Source of the DNA: Eulemur rufifrons
Lineage: Eukaryota > Chordata > Mammalia > Primates > Lemuridae
Assembly (NCBI RefSeq): GCF_041146395.1
Contig: NC_090989.1
Span: 220,194,843 to 220,258,842 of the forward strand
Direction: 5' to 3'
Length of the DNA: 64,000 nucleotides
Part shown: in pieces, positions 36,426 to 48,790 of the stretch
How positions within the stretch are numbered: the first letter of the stretch is position 1
How the letters are laid out: the number at the start of each line of letters is the position of its first letter
Made by a program: the position numbers and the translations under genes
Notes under the pieces: model-generated
What the model was told of the DNA's origin: nothing
Database searches by the model: none
Seen by the model: the letters and a program-made list of their open reading frames with translations, nothing else

Positions 36426-37879
36426 GCTAATTAAAGTTGGGACCAAAATTTGAATTTGAACAGGAACTTGAAAACTAAATTCTCATTTATAACATTATGA
36501 ATAATTATGAAGTTCTACTAAAGTATCTTCAACAAAGGTTAATAATTTCTATAAATATTATTGAAGATTCACTCTAACCTCTGCTACATAATGGAATGTG
36601 AGAGCAGAAAAAGCAAATGGCAATAGTATAGATCAATTATAGAAAGCATGTTTATTATCTATTATGTGGGAAATACAGTTAAAAATTTTGGATTAATGAA
36701 ACACTAAATGAAAATCTATTTTATATGTTTTGGTTATCAACTTTATGTTTCCTGACTTCCTCACTTTACTTGCTTGTGTCTCTTCTGTCTTGTATTTTGC
36801 CCTAAAAAATTGTCATGTAATATAAAAATATCAATTTTATTCTATAGCATTTCAACTTATGATTTCTAAAGAATGTAATATAGACCTTATAATAAAACCT
36901 TATACTCAAATCAAATTCCAGAAATTCAGCCCCTGAAAGTTTTGTGCACAGGTGGCAATTTCTCTTTAATATCATATTCTCCTAATTATTTCAAAATTCA
37001 ACAGATTAGTGGTGTAGATTGAAAAAAAATATTAGCATGAGTCAACATTAATAAGAAACCTCCATCTTTTAAAACTCTACACACCTTGGGCTAATTTTTC
37101 TAATGTCATCATCCCCATGTAAATTGGAACTTAAAGTAATAATCAATACTTCAAGTTATCATTGATGTTTTGGTCAAGACTATCTTTATATGCAATCATT
37201 AATTCTACAAATGGAAACATAAATTTCTATTGGATATACTTTTTTAAAAAATTTCAGGTTGTATACTCTTTTTAAAAATCATGATTCACTTGATTTTTAT
37301 TGGCAAAAGTAAGAAGTCTCTGAAAATAAGCAGAGCTTCTTTATATAAATGATATTGCATCAAAAAGAATAAATAAATGATGAAATGATTCAATTCTGAC
37401 TATAAACATAATAGTATAAAAATCATACCATACCTCAGATATTACTATACACTTTCAGAAACAAGACCTGGAAACTTCATGGGGCCCATTGAGAAGGACA
37501 GACTGATATACAACATGTGTCTATTTTGTTTAGTCCAGTGTTTCCAAAGATGAAGGTTGGCTCATTTGTAGGTTCTAATCAGTGATTTAAAAAAAATGAA
37601 ATAAAAGACAATGGAAAGTATCTGAGGGTGGCATATTTAATAAACATAAATATTAATATTAAAAGTGTGTGTACACATAAGTTAGTGTCTATTTTTGCGT
37701 ACAGTATGGAAAAGAAGAATAGTTTATTTACTATGACATAGTGAAAGCATGAAAGCCACTGGTTTAATCTGTTTTAGTTGTAATTTATGCTTTGTTGTTA
37801 TTTCCTATGGGAAACAAATGTGATCTATTTTATTCTTCATTCACTTTCTTTTTCTTCTGTCCATACATACTAGATATTT
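36426..37879. other. No feature recognised (AT-rich)
   Basis: About 1.45 kb of AT-rich DNA without a nameable repeat. Nothing in the frames suggests coding. Confidence 0.5.
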
Positions 37880-38178
37880 CTAAGGCCCCTTTCACCATCT
37901 CTATTCTTCCCTCCTTACAGAAAATGCTTCATTCGAAATACTCTCCCCTGCCCCTAACATTCTCATTAATATTAAAGCAGTTTCAGGGAACATGCCAACT
38001 ATTTATTTTAGCTATTAGAAGTGTTCTTTCCATTGGTAATGATCTTAAGTCCTTTCTTCCTTGATGAAATTTCCCGAAAGAAAATCTTGATTTGCCAAAT
38101 TTGCTCACCGTTATATACTGATTTCCTACCCCGTAGTATGAAGTCTATAATTATTTGTTGAATACATGAATAAGGAGG
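37880..38178 (+). repeat. L2 LINE 3' part (tentative)
   Basis: 'gcccctttcaccatctctattcttccctcc' and the end 'ccgtagtatgaagtctataattatttgttgaatacatgaa' resemble an L2 3' region ending in 'tgttgaatgaatgaa'. The middle is not convincing. Confidence 0.35.
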
Positions 38179-38929
38179 ACCTACCACCAAGAGTAATCCT
38201 ATCTACCAATATACAATGACTTTCCTAAAACATCCCTTGCTAACAAATTGTTTAATCTTATTCTCAAAGGACTAAATACATCCCCCACCCCACTGAGATG
38301 GTACAATTTAAGGGGTAAGAGGGATAGAAGAATCTCTTCTTGATTGAAATTATAATAGACCTGGCTGCCCATTAAAGCTCTTCAACAAATATGTTTTATT
38401 GGTCCACACATTTTAGTCAGTGTGTTATATTTAGAACTTCTCTCATAAAAACTGAGTTGTGAAAGATCATAAAATCTGGCAACACCAGGTCCACAGTTGG
38501 CTGGAGGTAGGGCGGCTGATTTATTTAGATGGATCACGTGTGTAAAACTTCTCTTGTTATTTGTCACCCCTATTAGCTTGTGAGTTTCCCACAGTCCACA
38601 TATCATGCTTTCTGTTCAGGACTCAACATACATTGTAGGATGAATACAGAAATTATGAATGTGCCAGAGTGCCTGTGGCCAATTTGGAAGATAGCTTAAA
38701 TAGCTGTAAGTGTTCAGGTCTCTGTCCTCGTCCCATCTACAGCTAGAGTTTGTCCCACAGAAATTTTATCTTAGCTCAAGTCTTAGCTGTCTTCTCTATC
38801 ATAAAGCAAAATATCCAACTCTGCCCCATCTCTTGGATTCTAATCAGATATCTCTAAGTGCCCCTCAACTCTCTGAGTCTTTGTGTCTAAAGCCTAATCT
38901 GTTATCTAGCCAAAACAGACTTTCCAACT
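38179..38929. other. No clear feature
   Basis: A pyrimidine-rich part from about 38705 may be upstream L2 sequence in sense. The 73-codon frame at 38710-38931 falls there and has no intact domain. Confidence 0.4.
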
Positions 38930-39165
38930 GACTGCCCAACTGTTTTAACACTGCCACCATCCTCCCATGACATAATCTTGAAGCCTCAGCAGTTTTATAT
39001 TCCTCTCTCTCTTTCACCAGACACATTCAGTGATTTAGCAAGTCTAGTTTATTCATTTTTCAAAATATTGAACGTCTCTTTTTTATCCTTTTCTCCTTCC
39101 TTGGCCCAAGGTCAAGTTTCATCATCTTGATAAACACTAAATTGCTCTCCTTGCCTGAAGTCCCT
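38930..39165 (+). repeat. L2 LINE fragment (sense)
   Basis: 'aacactgccaccatcctcccatgacataatcttgaagcctcagcagtt' to 'tctctctctttcaccagacacattcagtgatttagcaagtc' follows L2 ORF2 near the RT C-terminal coding region. It is strongly diverged. Confidence 0.5.
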
Positions 39166-40245
39166 TGTCTTTCAACATAGATTTATTTATAACATTAACA
39201 AATATTTACAAAATATCTATCATTTATTTATCAAATGTCCTGCCTTGGGAGTTAGGGATACAGCAGGAAAAAAAAATCAGTAGTCCCTACTCTCATGGAA
39301 TTGTAGCAGTATGTGATAGAAGCAAACACACATACGCATATATAATAAAGCAAAGTCAGGTTGTAATAAATTATATGAAAAAAGCAGAGTAAGAGAATAG
39401 GGAATGATGGATTAGAGAGGTAAAACTTTTTTTAATAATTGCAATTCTTTTAACATTTAAATTTACATCCACTTAAGGAGAATTTATTGTATATAGTTTC
39501 CTAAATTAAACTTATTGAAACATTTGACCATATACCACTTCTCTATTGAAAGCACATTTAACAATTATTCATCTATAAAATAAATAGGATAAAATCTAAA
39601 GCATTTAGCTCAGGATTGTTTAATCTGGCCCCAAGTATTCTTTTCTTTCCTTTAATCTCTAAATATAAAACTCTACCAATATTCATTATCTTTCTGTTTT
39701 TGTGCTTTTCTGATTGATTGATTGATCTACACTTATCTGAAACACCCACACCTTTCAGGAGCCCATGCAAAAGCGCCTCTCCTTTGAGGCTTCTTCTCTA
39801 ACCACAGTACTCTCCCTGCTCTAGGTCATCCAGTATTGCACAGAATCTACTACCTTGTCACTAACCTTCTCCTTGTGGCTATATTTTTTTCTTTCCAGTT
39901 TAATGGTACACTTTTGAAAGACAATTGTTCTCACTACTGACTCTGCTCAACGTTAGGAAGTGATTGACATACAAACGTGTATGTTAAATTGTGTTGACTA
40001 ACCAGTTTTTTGAGTTAACCAGTCAGCCTTTGTGGCTCTACCTACCAACAAACTAACATCATCTGCTCTTAATGTCTTGGTGACATTAAGCCTATGTTAG
40101 GCACAGAATTATCATTAGAATTGTCCACATGTGTCTTTTATTTCTACCCTTGAAAACGGTGTGTCTCTATAATCCAAGCAGATTTTGTATCATTTTGTGC
40201 TGGATTGAAATGCTTTTCTTCACTAGGATGTCAACTTTTCAACAC
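39166..40245. other. No feature recognised
   Basis: Unique-looking DNA with a TGAT/GATT run at about 39713-39725. A pyrimidine-rich stretch at 39770-39900 could be decayed L2 but cannot be shown. Confidence 0.45.
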
Positions 40246-40248
40246 TTG

Positions 40249-40262
40249 CCACAAGGGGGAGC
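40249..40262 (+). promoter_or_regulatory. CTCF-like motif (candidate)
   Basis: CCACAAGGGGGAGC matches the CTCF core CCACCAGGGGGCGC at 12 of 14 positions, by recall of the motif. It lies in unique-looking sequence. A motif match alone does not show binding. Confidence 0.35.
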
Positions 40263-40769
40263 AGCAGCTCTAGTCCAGGAACCAGAATGACGCCATAGTT
40301 TTTTTCTCCTACAATTGGTACCCCATTGTTTGGTTCTCCTCCATACTTCTTTCCAAGAATTTTTTGGTATTTATCTGTTCTTCTGCATGTATTTCCCATA
40401 ACTAAAGGTAAATTCCTCATTCATTTTAAAAATAAACCACTAATAGTTTCATTTCTACTCAGATTCTTAATCTCCTTTTATTTTAAAGAAGTGGATATCT
40501 AAAATGGCACCACTACTTTTTAAAAAATATTTGTTACTGGAAATAATAATTAAAAGGCAAACCAAAAAAATTGATTTTTCAATGGATATCTGACAAGCAC
40601 AGCAAATAACATCTATTTTTGTCCTTTAGTTTGCCTATAGTGTTGAGTGCAGATAGAATTTAATACTTGCCAAATAGGAAATGTTCTGGATGAAAAATAG
40701 GAGTTCCAATGCTGTACACACATACAATTCCAGAGCTAGCAGGAATATTTTTAATAGAAATAATCTGGG

Positions 40770-40908
40770 CTAATATCTTCCAGTTTACAAATACGGACAT
40801 TAAAATCAGAGGTCAAATGACTAGCTGAGTTAGTTCAGGAGCTCATTCTGGTCCAGTGGTCTTTCTATTAAGCTCCATTATCTCTCTTGTGATCTTAATG
40901 TAAAAGCA
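40770..40908 (+). repeat. MIR SINE, 3' half (tentative)
   Basis: 'ttccagtttacaaatacggacattaaaatcagaggtcaaatgactagctgagttagttcaggagctcattctggtccagtggtctttctatta' fits the MIR 3' half with heavy divergence. Confidence 0.45.
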
Positions 40909-42239
40909 AGCCAATAATTTGAGCCTACAGCTAAAATAGTTCTTTCAGAAATCTGCCAATATTATGCTAAGGATTAATATAAAAATGGTGCTGTGTCTAC
41001 TCCCATAACATTTGAGTTTTAAGAACAAACATGCATAACTTTTGAGTATACAATTAAAAGGCAAAAAGTTAAAATTATAAAAGAGAATTCTCCATTAGCA
41101 TTACTATGGGGAAAATGTTACTTTTCTGAAAGGCTATTGAACTTGCTAACAACAAAGACATCCATTATTTGTCCACTGAAAATATGGTCAATCAGTGATT
41201 AACCAGCATAGTAATCAAAGCTCAAAATTTGTTCTAATTGTAGTTCTGTATCAAATAATGGCTAACAAAGAATGGACCTGTTTTGTAGGATTAAATTAAA
41301 AATTCTCATGACATACTTCCTTGTACATCAATTATATTAAAACTGCCTTTCACCACAGTAAATATCTTAAAGAGATAAAGGCATTTAGGCTTTATTATTG
41401 TTCAGGAAGTTCAGATTCAGAAAGTTTTTTCTTTCCATTAACACTTGGCCCAGGAGAATGGCTAAACCCTGGGAAGCTACTTCTAGGCAACTTCTGTAGA
41501 CTTTGCAGTAGTACCTCCTCGTTTACATTATAATTCCTCATCAGTTTGCTCATTAAAATATAGTTATATTAACCATATTAATTATTTTCTTTTATTTAAA
41601 CATAGCTCCATTGTTTCCCTGTTCTAAAATTAGAATATAACCAAATAAATTTAAACACAAATACCTGTTCTTTGTTCTTTATATGATTTTGGAATATTTT
41701 AATAAAGGAGAACTTTTATCCACTCCCCCTCACTTTACCCCCCTGCCTCACATTTCTATCAAGGAAATGGTACTTCAATCTCCACTCCCCAACATAGAAA
41801 AGTATTAGAACAAACACCTTTGTTCCTTCTTTCTGACTAGCCATTTTTTCTTTGGATGAAGAAATAGCTTATCTGATTGGTCAGTTCCATGAGAATCTGG
41901 CACTCACCTGTTCTAGGTTTCTCTATTGGGTGGGATAATCTGTGTTGAAGTTCTTATCCAGAAACGGCCCTGCATTTTATCAATTTATTTTCCTCATGGA
42001 GTAGTCTGTCCTCAAGTGGAGCATACTTTCCTCCTCTAGCTCTTCTGTGTCCATTTGGTACCTGGCTGTAGAGGGTGTTTGCCATTCTCCAGTTTGTCCA
42101 CCTTAGGCTGGGGATGTCAAATCCCAGTGAGAGGAAGTATTGCTAGGTACTCCAATCCAGTATTTACAGAATAATGCTGATTCTGGACTTTGACCTTTAT
42201 GTATTTTCTAGAATTAATTCTAATTTTTTAAATCCATAG
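40909..42239. other. No feature recognised
   Basis: About 1.3 kb. A C-rich stretch at 41720-41790 and a GC-richer patch to 42160 stand out, but I cannot name a repeat. The 70-codon frame at 41321-41533 has no domain. Confidence 0.45.
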
Positions 42240-42605
42240 ATGTGTATATAATTAAGTTTCTTCTTTAAGCTCCAGAACTGTACATCCAAATGTCTAATTT
42301 GTATATGCTCTTAGACATCTCAAAGTGACGTCAAAATTGACACATCCAAACTTACCTCATAATCTCCTTCCTTGGGTAAACATCAATAAGCACAATTCTA
42401 GTCCTTCTTTAATCATACGCACCTCAGGGAATGTCATTACCTTCTTTCTAGTGATACAAGCCAGAAAATACAAATCTTCCCTCACCTCTTTTCTCCTTCA
42501 TTTCACATATCCAATTCCTCACCAAATGTTATTAGTTTGCCTCCTAAACACCTCACATCAGCCACTTCTTTCCATCTCCACCACCAAAATCCTATTCTAA
42601 AACAT
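42240..42605 (+). repeat. L2 LINE, left segment of a nested cluster
   Basis: 'gctccagaactgtacatccaaatgtctaat', 'gctcttagacatctcaaagtgacgtc', 'ttcacatatccaattcctcaccaaatgttattag', 'tttccatctccaccaccaaaat' follow L2 ORF2 in sense. It stops at about 42605, and L2 resumes at 44906 after an L1, with roughly 200 bases of L2 apparently lost. Confidence 0.7.
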
Positions 42606-42609
42606 CTTC

Positions 42610-42939
42610 ATGATGGTGACCATAGTAGCTCAGGTGGTGGCCTGGTTCCTGGGATTGTGGTGTGGCCCACTGGTGGGGGAAGTCCCAACGGGCCAGGCAG
42701 GAGAAAGAGCCATTGGCCTGGCCCTGAAGCACAACAAAAAATTGGACAAGAAAGAATTCAGAATTTCAAAAATAAAAGTCACAATTGTGACAAAAAAAGT
42801 TCTGCAAAAAAAATATGTTTTTTATGCCAAAAATTTAGATAATCTAAATGAAATGGAGAAATTCCTAGAAACATGCAACCTATTAAGAATGGATCATGAA
42901 GACAGAGAAAATCTGAACACACCTATAACCAATAAGTAA
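42610..42939 (+). pseudogene. Chimeric open frame: unknown 5' part joined to L1 ORF2
   Basis: A 109-codon frame. Residues from about 70 on ('LNEMEKFLETCNLLRMDHED', then 'ENLNTPITNK') are L1 ORF2 just before the RT domain. The first 60 or so residues, with a hydrophobic patch around 'VVAWFLGLWCGPLVG' and a later 'HNKKLDKKEFRISK', are not L1 that I recognise. The DNA of that part (42610-42800) is GC-richer, with 'ggcccactggtgggggaagtcccaacggg', and matches no repeat I can name. The frame stays open across the joint, which may be chance. No promoter or splice context is evident, so I infer a fossil chimera and not a gene. Confidence 0.4.
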
Positions 42940-44905
42940 ACTGAATCATCAAAAATCTCCCAACAAAGAAAAGGCCAGGACTAGATGGGTTCACAAGTGC
43001 ATTCTACCAAACATTTAAAGAAGAATGATCACCAATTCCCCTCAAACTCTTCCAAAAACTTAAGAGGAGGGAAATACTTCTCAACCCATTCCATGAGGCC
43101 AGCATTATTCTGATAGCAAAGCCAGACAAAGATACTACAAGAAAACTACAGACTGATATTCCTGATGAATATTGATGCAGAAGTCCTCAACAAAATTATT
43201 AGTAAACTGAATTCAATGGCACATTAAAAGGATTATACACCATGACCAATTAGGATTTACCCTTGGAATGCAAGGATGATTCAACACAAAAAATGCATCA
43301 ATGTGATCCACCACATTAATCAAAGGAAGGACAAAAACTAGATGATCATCTCAGTTCATACATAAAATGCATTTGACAATATTCAACACCTTTTCACACT
43401 AAAAACACTCAAAAAACTAAAAACTGAAGGAAACTCTCTTAACTTAATAAAGGTCACATATAAAAATCCCAATGCTAACATCATTCTCACTGGTGAAAGA
43501 TGGAAAGCTTTTTCTCCAAGATCAAGAACTAATCAAGGATATCCACTTTTGCCACTTGTCTTTAACATAATATTGGAAGTTCCAGCCAGAGCAATTAGGC
43601 ATGAAAAAGAAATAAAAGGCATCCAAATTGGAAAAGAAGAAGTAAAATTAACTCTATTCACAAAGGATTTTGTAGGTAGCAAACCCTAAAGTTTCCACAG
43701 CAAAAACAAACAAAAATGAAAACATGTTAGAACTAATAAATGAAATAAGCTCAGTTGCAAGATGCAAAATTCACATGCAAAAATCAGTTGTATTCCTATA
43801 TACTAACAAGAAACAACTTGAAAAGGGAATTTCTAAAATATTCCATTTATAATAGCATCAAAAAGAACAAAATACTTGAGAAAAATCCTAACCTAATAGG
43901 TGGAAGACTAGTATGGTGATAACCACAAAATGTTTCTGAAAAAAATTAAAGAGGACACAAATAAATGGAATGACAACACGTGTTCATGGTTTAGATGGTT
44001 TATTACTAAGTTATCAATACTACTCAAAGTGATCAACTGATTTAATGCAATCTCTATCAAAATCCCAAAGGCATTATTTACAGCAATATAAAAACCCATC
44101 CTGAAGTTCATTTGGGATTTGAAGGCACCTAAACAGACAAAGCAATCTTAAAAAAAAGAGAACAAAGTAGAAGATCTCACACTTCCTGCTTTCTCAAACG
44201 ATTACAAAGCTATAGTAATCAAAACAACATAATACTGGCATAAGACAGACATATAGACCAATGAAATAGAACAGAGATTCCAGAAATAAACCCTTGCATA
44301 CACAGTCAAAAGATTTTATACTAGGGTGTCAAGACCATTCAATGGGTAAGGGACAGTCTTTTCAACACATAGTGCTGGGAAAACTGGATATCCACATGCA
44401 GAATGACGCCGGACCCTTACCTTACACCGTATACAAAAAAGTAACTCAAAAAGGATCAAAGAACCTAAATATAAGAGATAAAACCATAAAATTCTTAGAA
44501 TAAAACATAGGGAGAAAACTTTATGAGACTAGATTTGGCAATGATTTCTTACATATGACACCAAAATCTCAGAGTACAGAAGAAAACATACATAATTTTG
44601 ACTATATCAATGTTAACAACTTTGGTGTATCAAAGGACATTATCAACAGAGTAAAAATGTAACCTACAAAATGAGAGAAAATATTTGCCAATCTGGTAAG
44701 GGGTTAGTATCCAGAAAATATATAGAGCTCCTACAAATTAGCAAAAATCCACACAACCCAATTAAAAAGCAGGAAGACTTGAATATGCATTTCTCCAAAG
44801 AAGATATACAAGTGGCCAATAAGCACAGGAAAAAATGCTCAGCATCACTAATAATTATGAAAATGAAGATCAAAACCATAATGAGATATCACCTAAAACA
44901 CCCTC
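42800..44905 (+). mobile_element. L1 ORF2 fragment: RT to C-terminal region (sense)
   Basis: 'atctaaatgaaatggagaaattcctagaaac' opens it; 'caggactagatgggttcacaagtgcattctacc', 'gtatgcaaggatgattcaacac'-like RT text near 43268, 'tcctatatactaacaag', 'catactggcataagacagacatatagaccaatg' and 'atttctccaaagaagatatacaagtggccaataag' follow in order. The frame 44671-44964 keeps part of the C-terminal region. The element stops inside ORF2 at about 44905, without 3' UTR or tail, and goes directly into L2. It is a pseudogene with many frameshifts. Confidence 0.88.
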
Positions 44906-45058
44906 ATTTCTCATGTGAACTATGGCTTCATTGCTTCATCATTGCTCTGGACACTGTTGAATGATTTCACCATATTATAGCCAAAGCGTCTTTTCCACAT
45001 CATTGATGGCATTCCATTTCTCTTACAATGAAGACAAAATTCCTAATATAGCCTAAAA
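44906..45058 (+). repeat. L2 LINE, middle segment of the nested cluster
   Basis: 'gatttcaccatattatagccaaagcgtcttttccacatcattgatggcattccatttctcttacaatgaagacaaaattcctaatatagcct' is L2 in sense (the '..tggctccccat..agagtaaaagccaaagtccttacaatggcct..' region). It is cut by a hAT element at 45058. Confidence 0.6.
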
Positions 45059-45278
45059 CAGAGGTCAGCACACATAGTCTCTGAAGATGGCCAATATGTT
45101 AGGGTATTTGAGCCATATGGTCTCTGCTGGAACTTTTCAATACAGCTACAGTAATGAAAAAGCAGCCATAGGCACGATGTAAACAAATAAGTGGCTCTGT
45201 TCCAATAAAACTTCATAAACAAATACATGGGATGGGCCAGCTTTGACTTATGTATGGTCTGTAGTTCGGTGACCCCTA
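45059..45278. mobile_element. Non-autonomous hAT-Charlie element inside L2
   Basis: It starts 'cagaggtcagcacaca' and ends 'gtagttcggtgacccct', terminal inverted repeats of the CAGGGGTCGGCAAACT type. The interior 'gagccatatggtctctgctgg', 'agcagccataggcacgatgtaaacaaataagtggctctgttccaataaaactt' matches this family. Flanks 'gcctaaaa' (45051-45058) and 'tcctataa' (45279-45286) agree at 6 of 8, as expected for an 8-bp hAT duplication. It is the same family as 11224-11409. Confidence 0.88.
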
Positions 45279-45286
45279 TCCTATAA

Positions 45287-45715
45287 TATTCTGCATGTCA
45301 TAGCCTTACTTGCCTTTCCACACTCTTCTACAGAATATCCCCACTGCCACTGCCAATGCCATTCCTATGACTCCTACTTCATGCTTTTCTACTCATCTTA
45401 TTCTTTCCCACCATGGGGAGGGTCGTCACAGATGGTCTTCTCTCTGATGCTTTTCATTTGTCTCATCACTTCCTGAGTATATTCCCTTGAAGCCTTATGG
45501 ACATTTCCTTCAGAGCATCAGTCACAGTGGAAATTCTTAAATCTGCAATTATTTGATTAAGTTTCATTCCTTCCACCTGCTACCATTAAACTGTAGCACC
45601 GTGAAGGAAAGAATAGTATTTTTCTTTTGTTTCTCATTGCCTCCCCAGCACCCAGTGCCCAGCACATAGTTGGCACTCTAAATGCCTGTTGACACACTGA
45701 ATACATGAGAGAATA
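45287..45715 (+). repeat. L2 LINE, 3' segment of the nested cluster
   Basis: 'ccttacttgcctttccacactc', 'tgcttttcatttgtctcatcacttcctgagtatattcccttgaagcctta' and the end 'gcctccccagcacccagtgcccagcacatagttggcactctaaatgcctgttgacacactgaatacatg' form the L2 3' part and terminus. Confidence 0.8.
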
Positions 45716-46029
45716 CATGGGTGATTATCTGGCTCCCACCACCACCAGCCCCCTACCTCCCACTGAGGCCTGGGACTGTTAAGTCCTCTCTTTATAAATT
45801 CTTTCTGATGATGTTTCTCTCTTCCTTTTTTCATATCACTCTTCTTTTGTGTGCTTGGAAGAATTTTTATTACTGATAGCTAAGTCACCCATTTGTCTTT
45901 TGCAAATATCTGTGTTTTCTGGTGAGTGTTCTTCTTGCTTTCCTTTGGATCTCAAATGCTCATGGCATAGATATGTCAAATCTCTCCAGCCAAAGATCTC
46001 CAGGAACAAGGAACAGCCCTGTAGTAGAA
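45716..46029. other. No feature recognised
   Basis: Short unique-looking stretch after the L2 end. The minus-strand frame 45634-45834 overlaps the L2 and is chance. Confidence 0.5.
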
Positions 46030-46650
46030 CATAATTGCTTTTATTGACTTGTTGCAGTGAGGGAGACCATGCGCTATGGGAATCCCTGAGGGCATCCTAG
46101 GAGAAAAGTGTACAAAAAAGGACTTAGAGGATGTAAACTTATGTTTGGTAAGTTGGGGGAGAGTTTAAGGAAGCAGGGCTTTTTCTCTGGATTGACTGCT
46201 GCTGTCAGGAAGTGAGGATAATGCTTTGACTGGGAAATTTAATTATGATTCTCTAGGCAATAGAGAAGAATGCAGCACAGCTAAAGGTATAATTACTAAA
46301 AGGCAGTAGTTCCTCATCTCATTTGGTCTCTTTTGCTGTTTGAACAATGTCCTTGTTTTTTGTACGTTAAGACGTGATTACAGAAGATTCTTGTTTTTGC
46401 CTTGGTCCATCCAAGTCACAAAGTGGCTGTGTTTGGTTTTGGCATTCTCTGACATTGGTTATGCTCCGTGGGTGAGCACCCTGGCCTAGCTGTGAACGGC
46501 AGGCCAGCTTCTGGCAGCCCCAAGGCCTTATACTGGCCAAATAGCTCCTGCCTTTCAGAAACTGCTTTTCTTTTTCTCAGAGTGAGTCTTCCTAGTGAAG
46601 AGTGGGTTCATAAAAGTTGTCCCCCACAACGGGTCTGAGCAGGCAAATTG
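46030..46650 (-). repeat. Possible LTR-like repeat, antisense (tentative)
   Basis: 'ataattgcttttattgacttgttgcagtgagggagaccatgc' at its left would be the polyadenylation end of an antisense LTR, and 'gagcaccctggcctagctgtgaacggcaggccagcttctggcagcccc' is a GC-richer block as in LTR U3 regions. No family is recalled and no terminal repeats are seen. Confidence 0.25.
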
Positions 46651-47857
<1,207 letters not shown>

Positions 47858-47873
47858 AGAAATGTGAATCCTG

Positions 47874-48329
47874 AGGGAAAAGCACTGAGAAATCAAAGAG
47901 TTTAAGATGCCACCTCAGGAACATAGGGGGTCCCTAGCCTTCAGCACTGCTTTTAATCCTTTTACGTGTGCCTAGAAAATCCATTCCCCCAAATATTTGC
48001 CAGGGGAAGTTGGAAAAGGCAATTGTAACATTTATGCTGTTGCTTAAAGTTTTTATTCTGAATTTCTTTCTTTGGGCCACAAGTTTGCAGCTCTGTTTAC
48101 ACACTGGGATCATTTTGTTATTTTATGGGTGCACGGAGAGGTTCTTAACAAATCAAATAAATGCCTTAAAAAATCCTAAGCCAACGGGGTCACTATACTG
48201 TAGTCTCTGCTAAAATGAAAGTCAGGATGAGGAAGGGGATGGAGAGGGAGTAGCAAACAACTCTCTAGAAGCTCACAGGATAAAACCACTACACAAGAAA
48301 AAGAAAATTATTGCAAGGACAATACTACA
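47874..48329. other. No feature recognised; may include the decayed 5' end of the Tigger element
   Basis: A 'tactgtagtctctgc' at about 48196-48210 weakly resembles the outer end of a Tigger terminal repeat, but the match is too poor to call the left boundary. Confidence 0.35.
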
Positions 48330-48790
48330 TAGCATGTGCCATTGTCCCCTTTTGTGGTTTCAGTTCCTGTGGATGCAGCGGTGTATCCACACTGCAGATG
48401 CTACCCGCCTGCTCACCTCTTGCTGGCCATCTCTGTTATCAGACCGACTGTCACAGTATCGCAGCTCTGCTGCTCAGGTCACCCTTATTTTATTTAATAA
48501 TGGTGTCAAAGTGCAGGAGTAATGATACTGGCGATTCAGATATGCCAAAGAGAAAACACATAGTGCTTCTTTTAAGTGAAAAGGTGAAAGTTCTTAAAAA
48601 GGAAAAAAAAGCCATATGATGACGTTGCTAAGGTCTATTATAAGAATGAATGTTCTATCCATGACATTGTGAAGAAGGAAGAAGAAACCTGTGCATACTA
48701 CATATGATGTTCAGAACTGCCCATGGTTTCAGGCATCCACTGGGGTGTGGGAAGGTATCCGCCTTGGATAAGGGGGGAGGGACTACTGTA
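48330..48790 (+). mobile_element. TcMar-Tigger DNA transposon, internally deleted
   Basis: The left part 'caggtcacccttattttatttaataatgg' leads into the start of a Tigger-type transposase. Near 48700 it jumps to the 3' terminus 'tggtttcaggcatccactggggtgtgg...ccttggataagggggg..actactgta', whose end is the Tigger terminal inverted repeat, followed by a TA. Nearly all of the transposase coding region is deleted, so this is a non-autonomous remnant. The left terminal repeat is not recognisable. Confidence 0.8.
48500..48695 (+). pseudogene. Tigger transposase N-terminus (HTH region), remnant
   Basis: From 'KCRSNDTGDSDMPKRKH' the frame 48311-48619 continues 'LSEKVKVLKKEKKAI' and stops. After a frame change the DNA still encodes the rest of the CENP-B/Psq-type helix-turn-helix start ('..kNECSIHDIVKKEEE..', 48640-48690). 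The frameshift in 'aaaaaggaaaaaaaagcc' splits the domain. Catalytic DDE sequence is absent. The same domain family gave rise to CENP-B and the TIGD/JRK genes, but this copy is clearly dead. Confidence 0.7.

Noticed and set aside
45303..45480. Pyrimidine-rich stretch that looked like a splice acceptor region
   Set aside because: It is part of the L2 body. No exon-like frame follows.
48196..48210. Possible left terminal repeat of the Tigger element
   Set aside because: Only a few bases fit the terminal repeat and the distance is unconstrained. The match could be chance.
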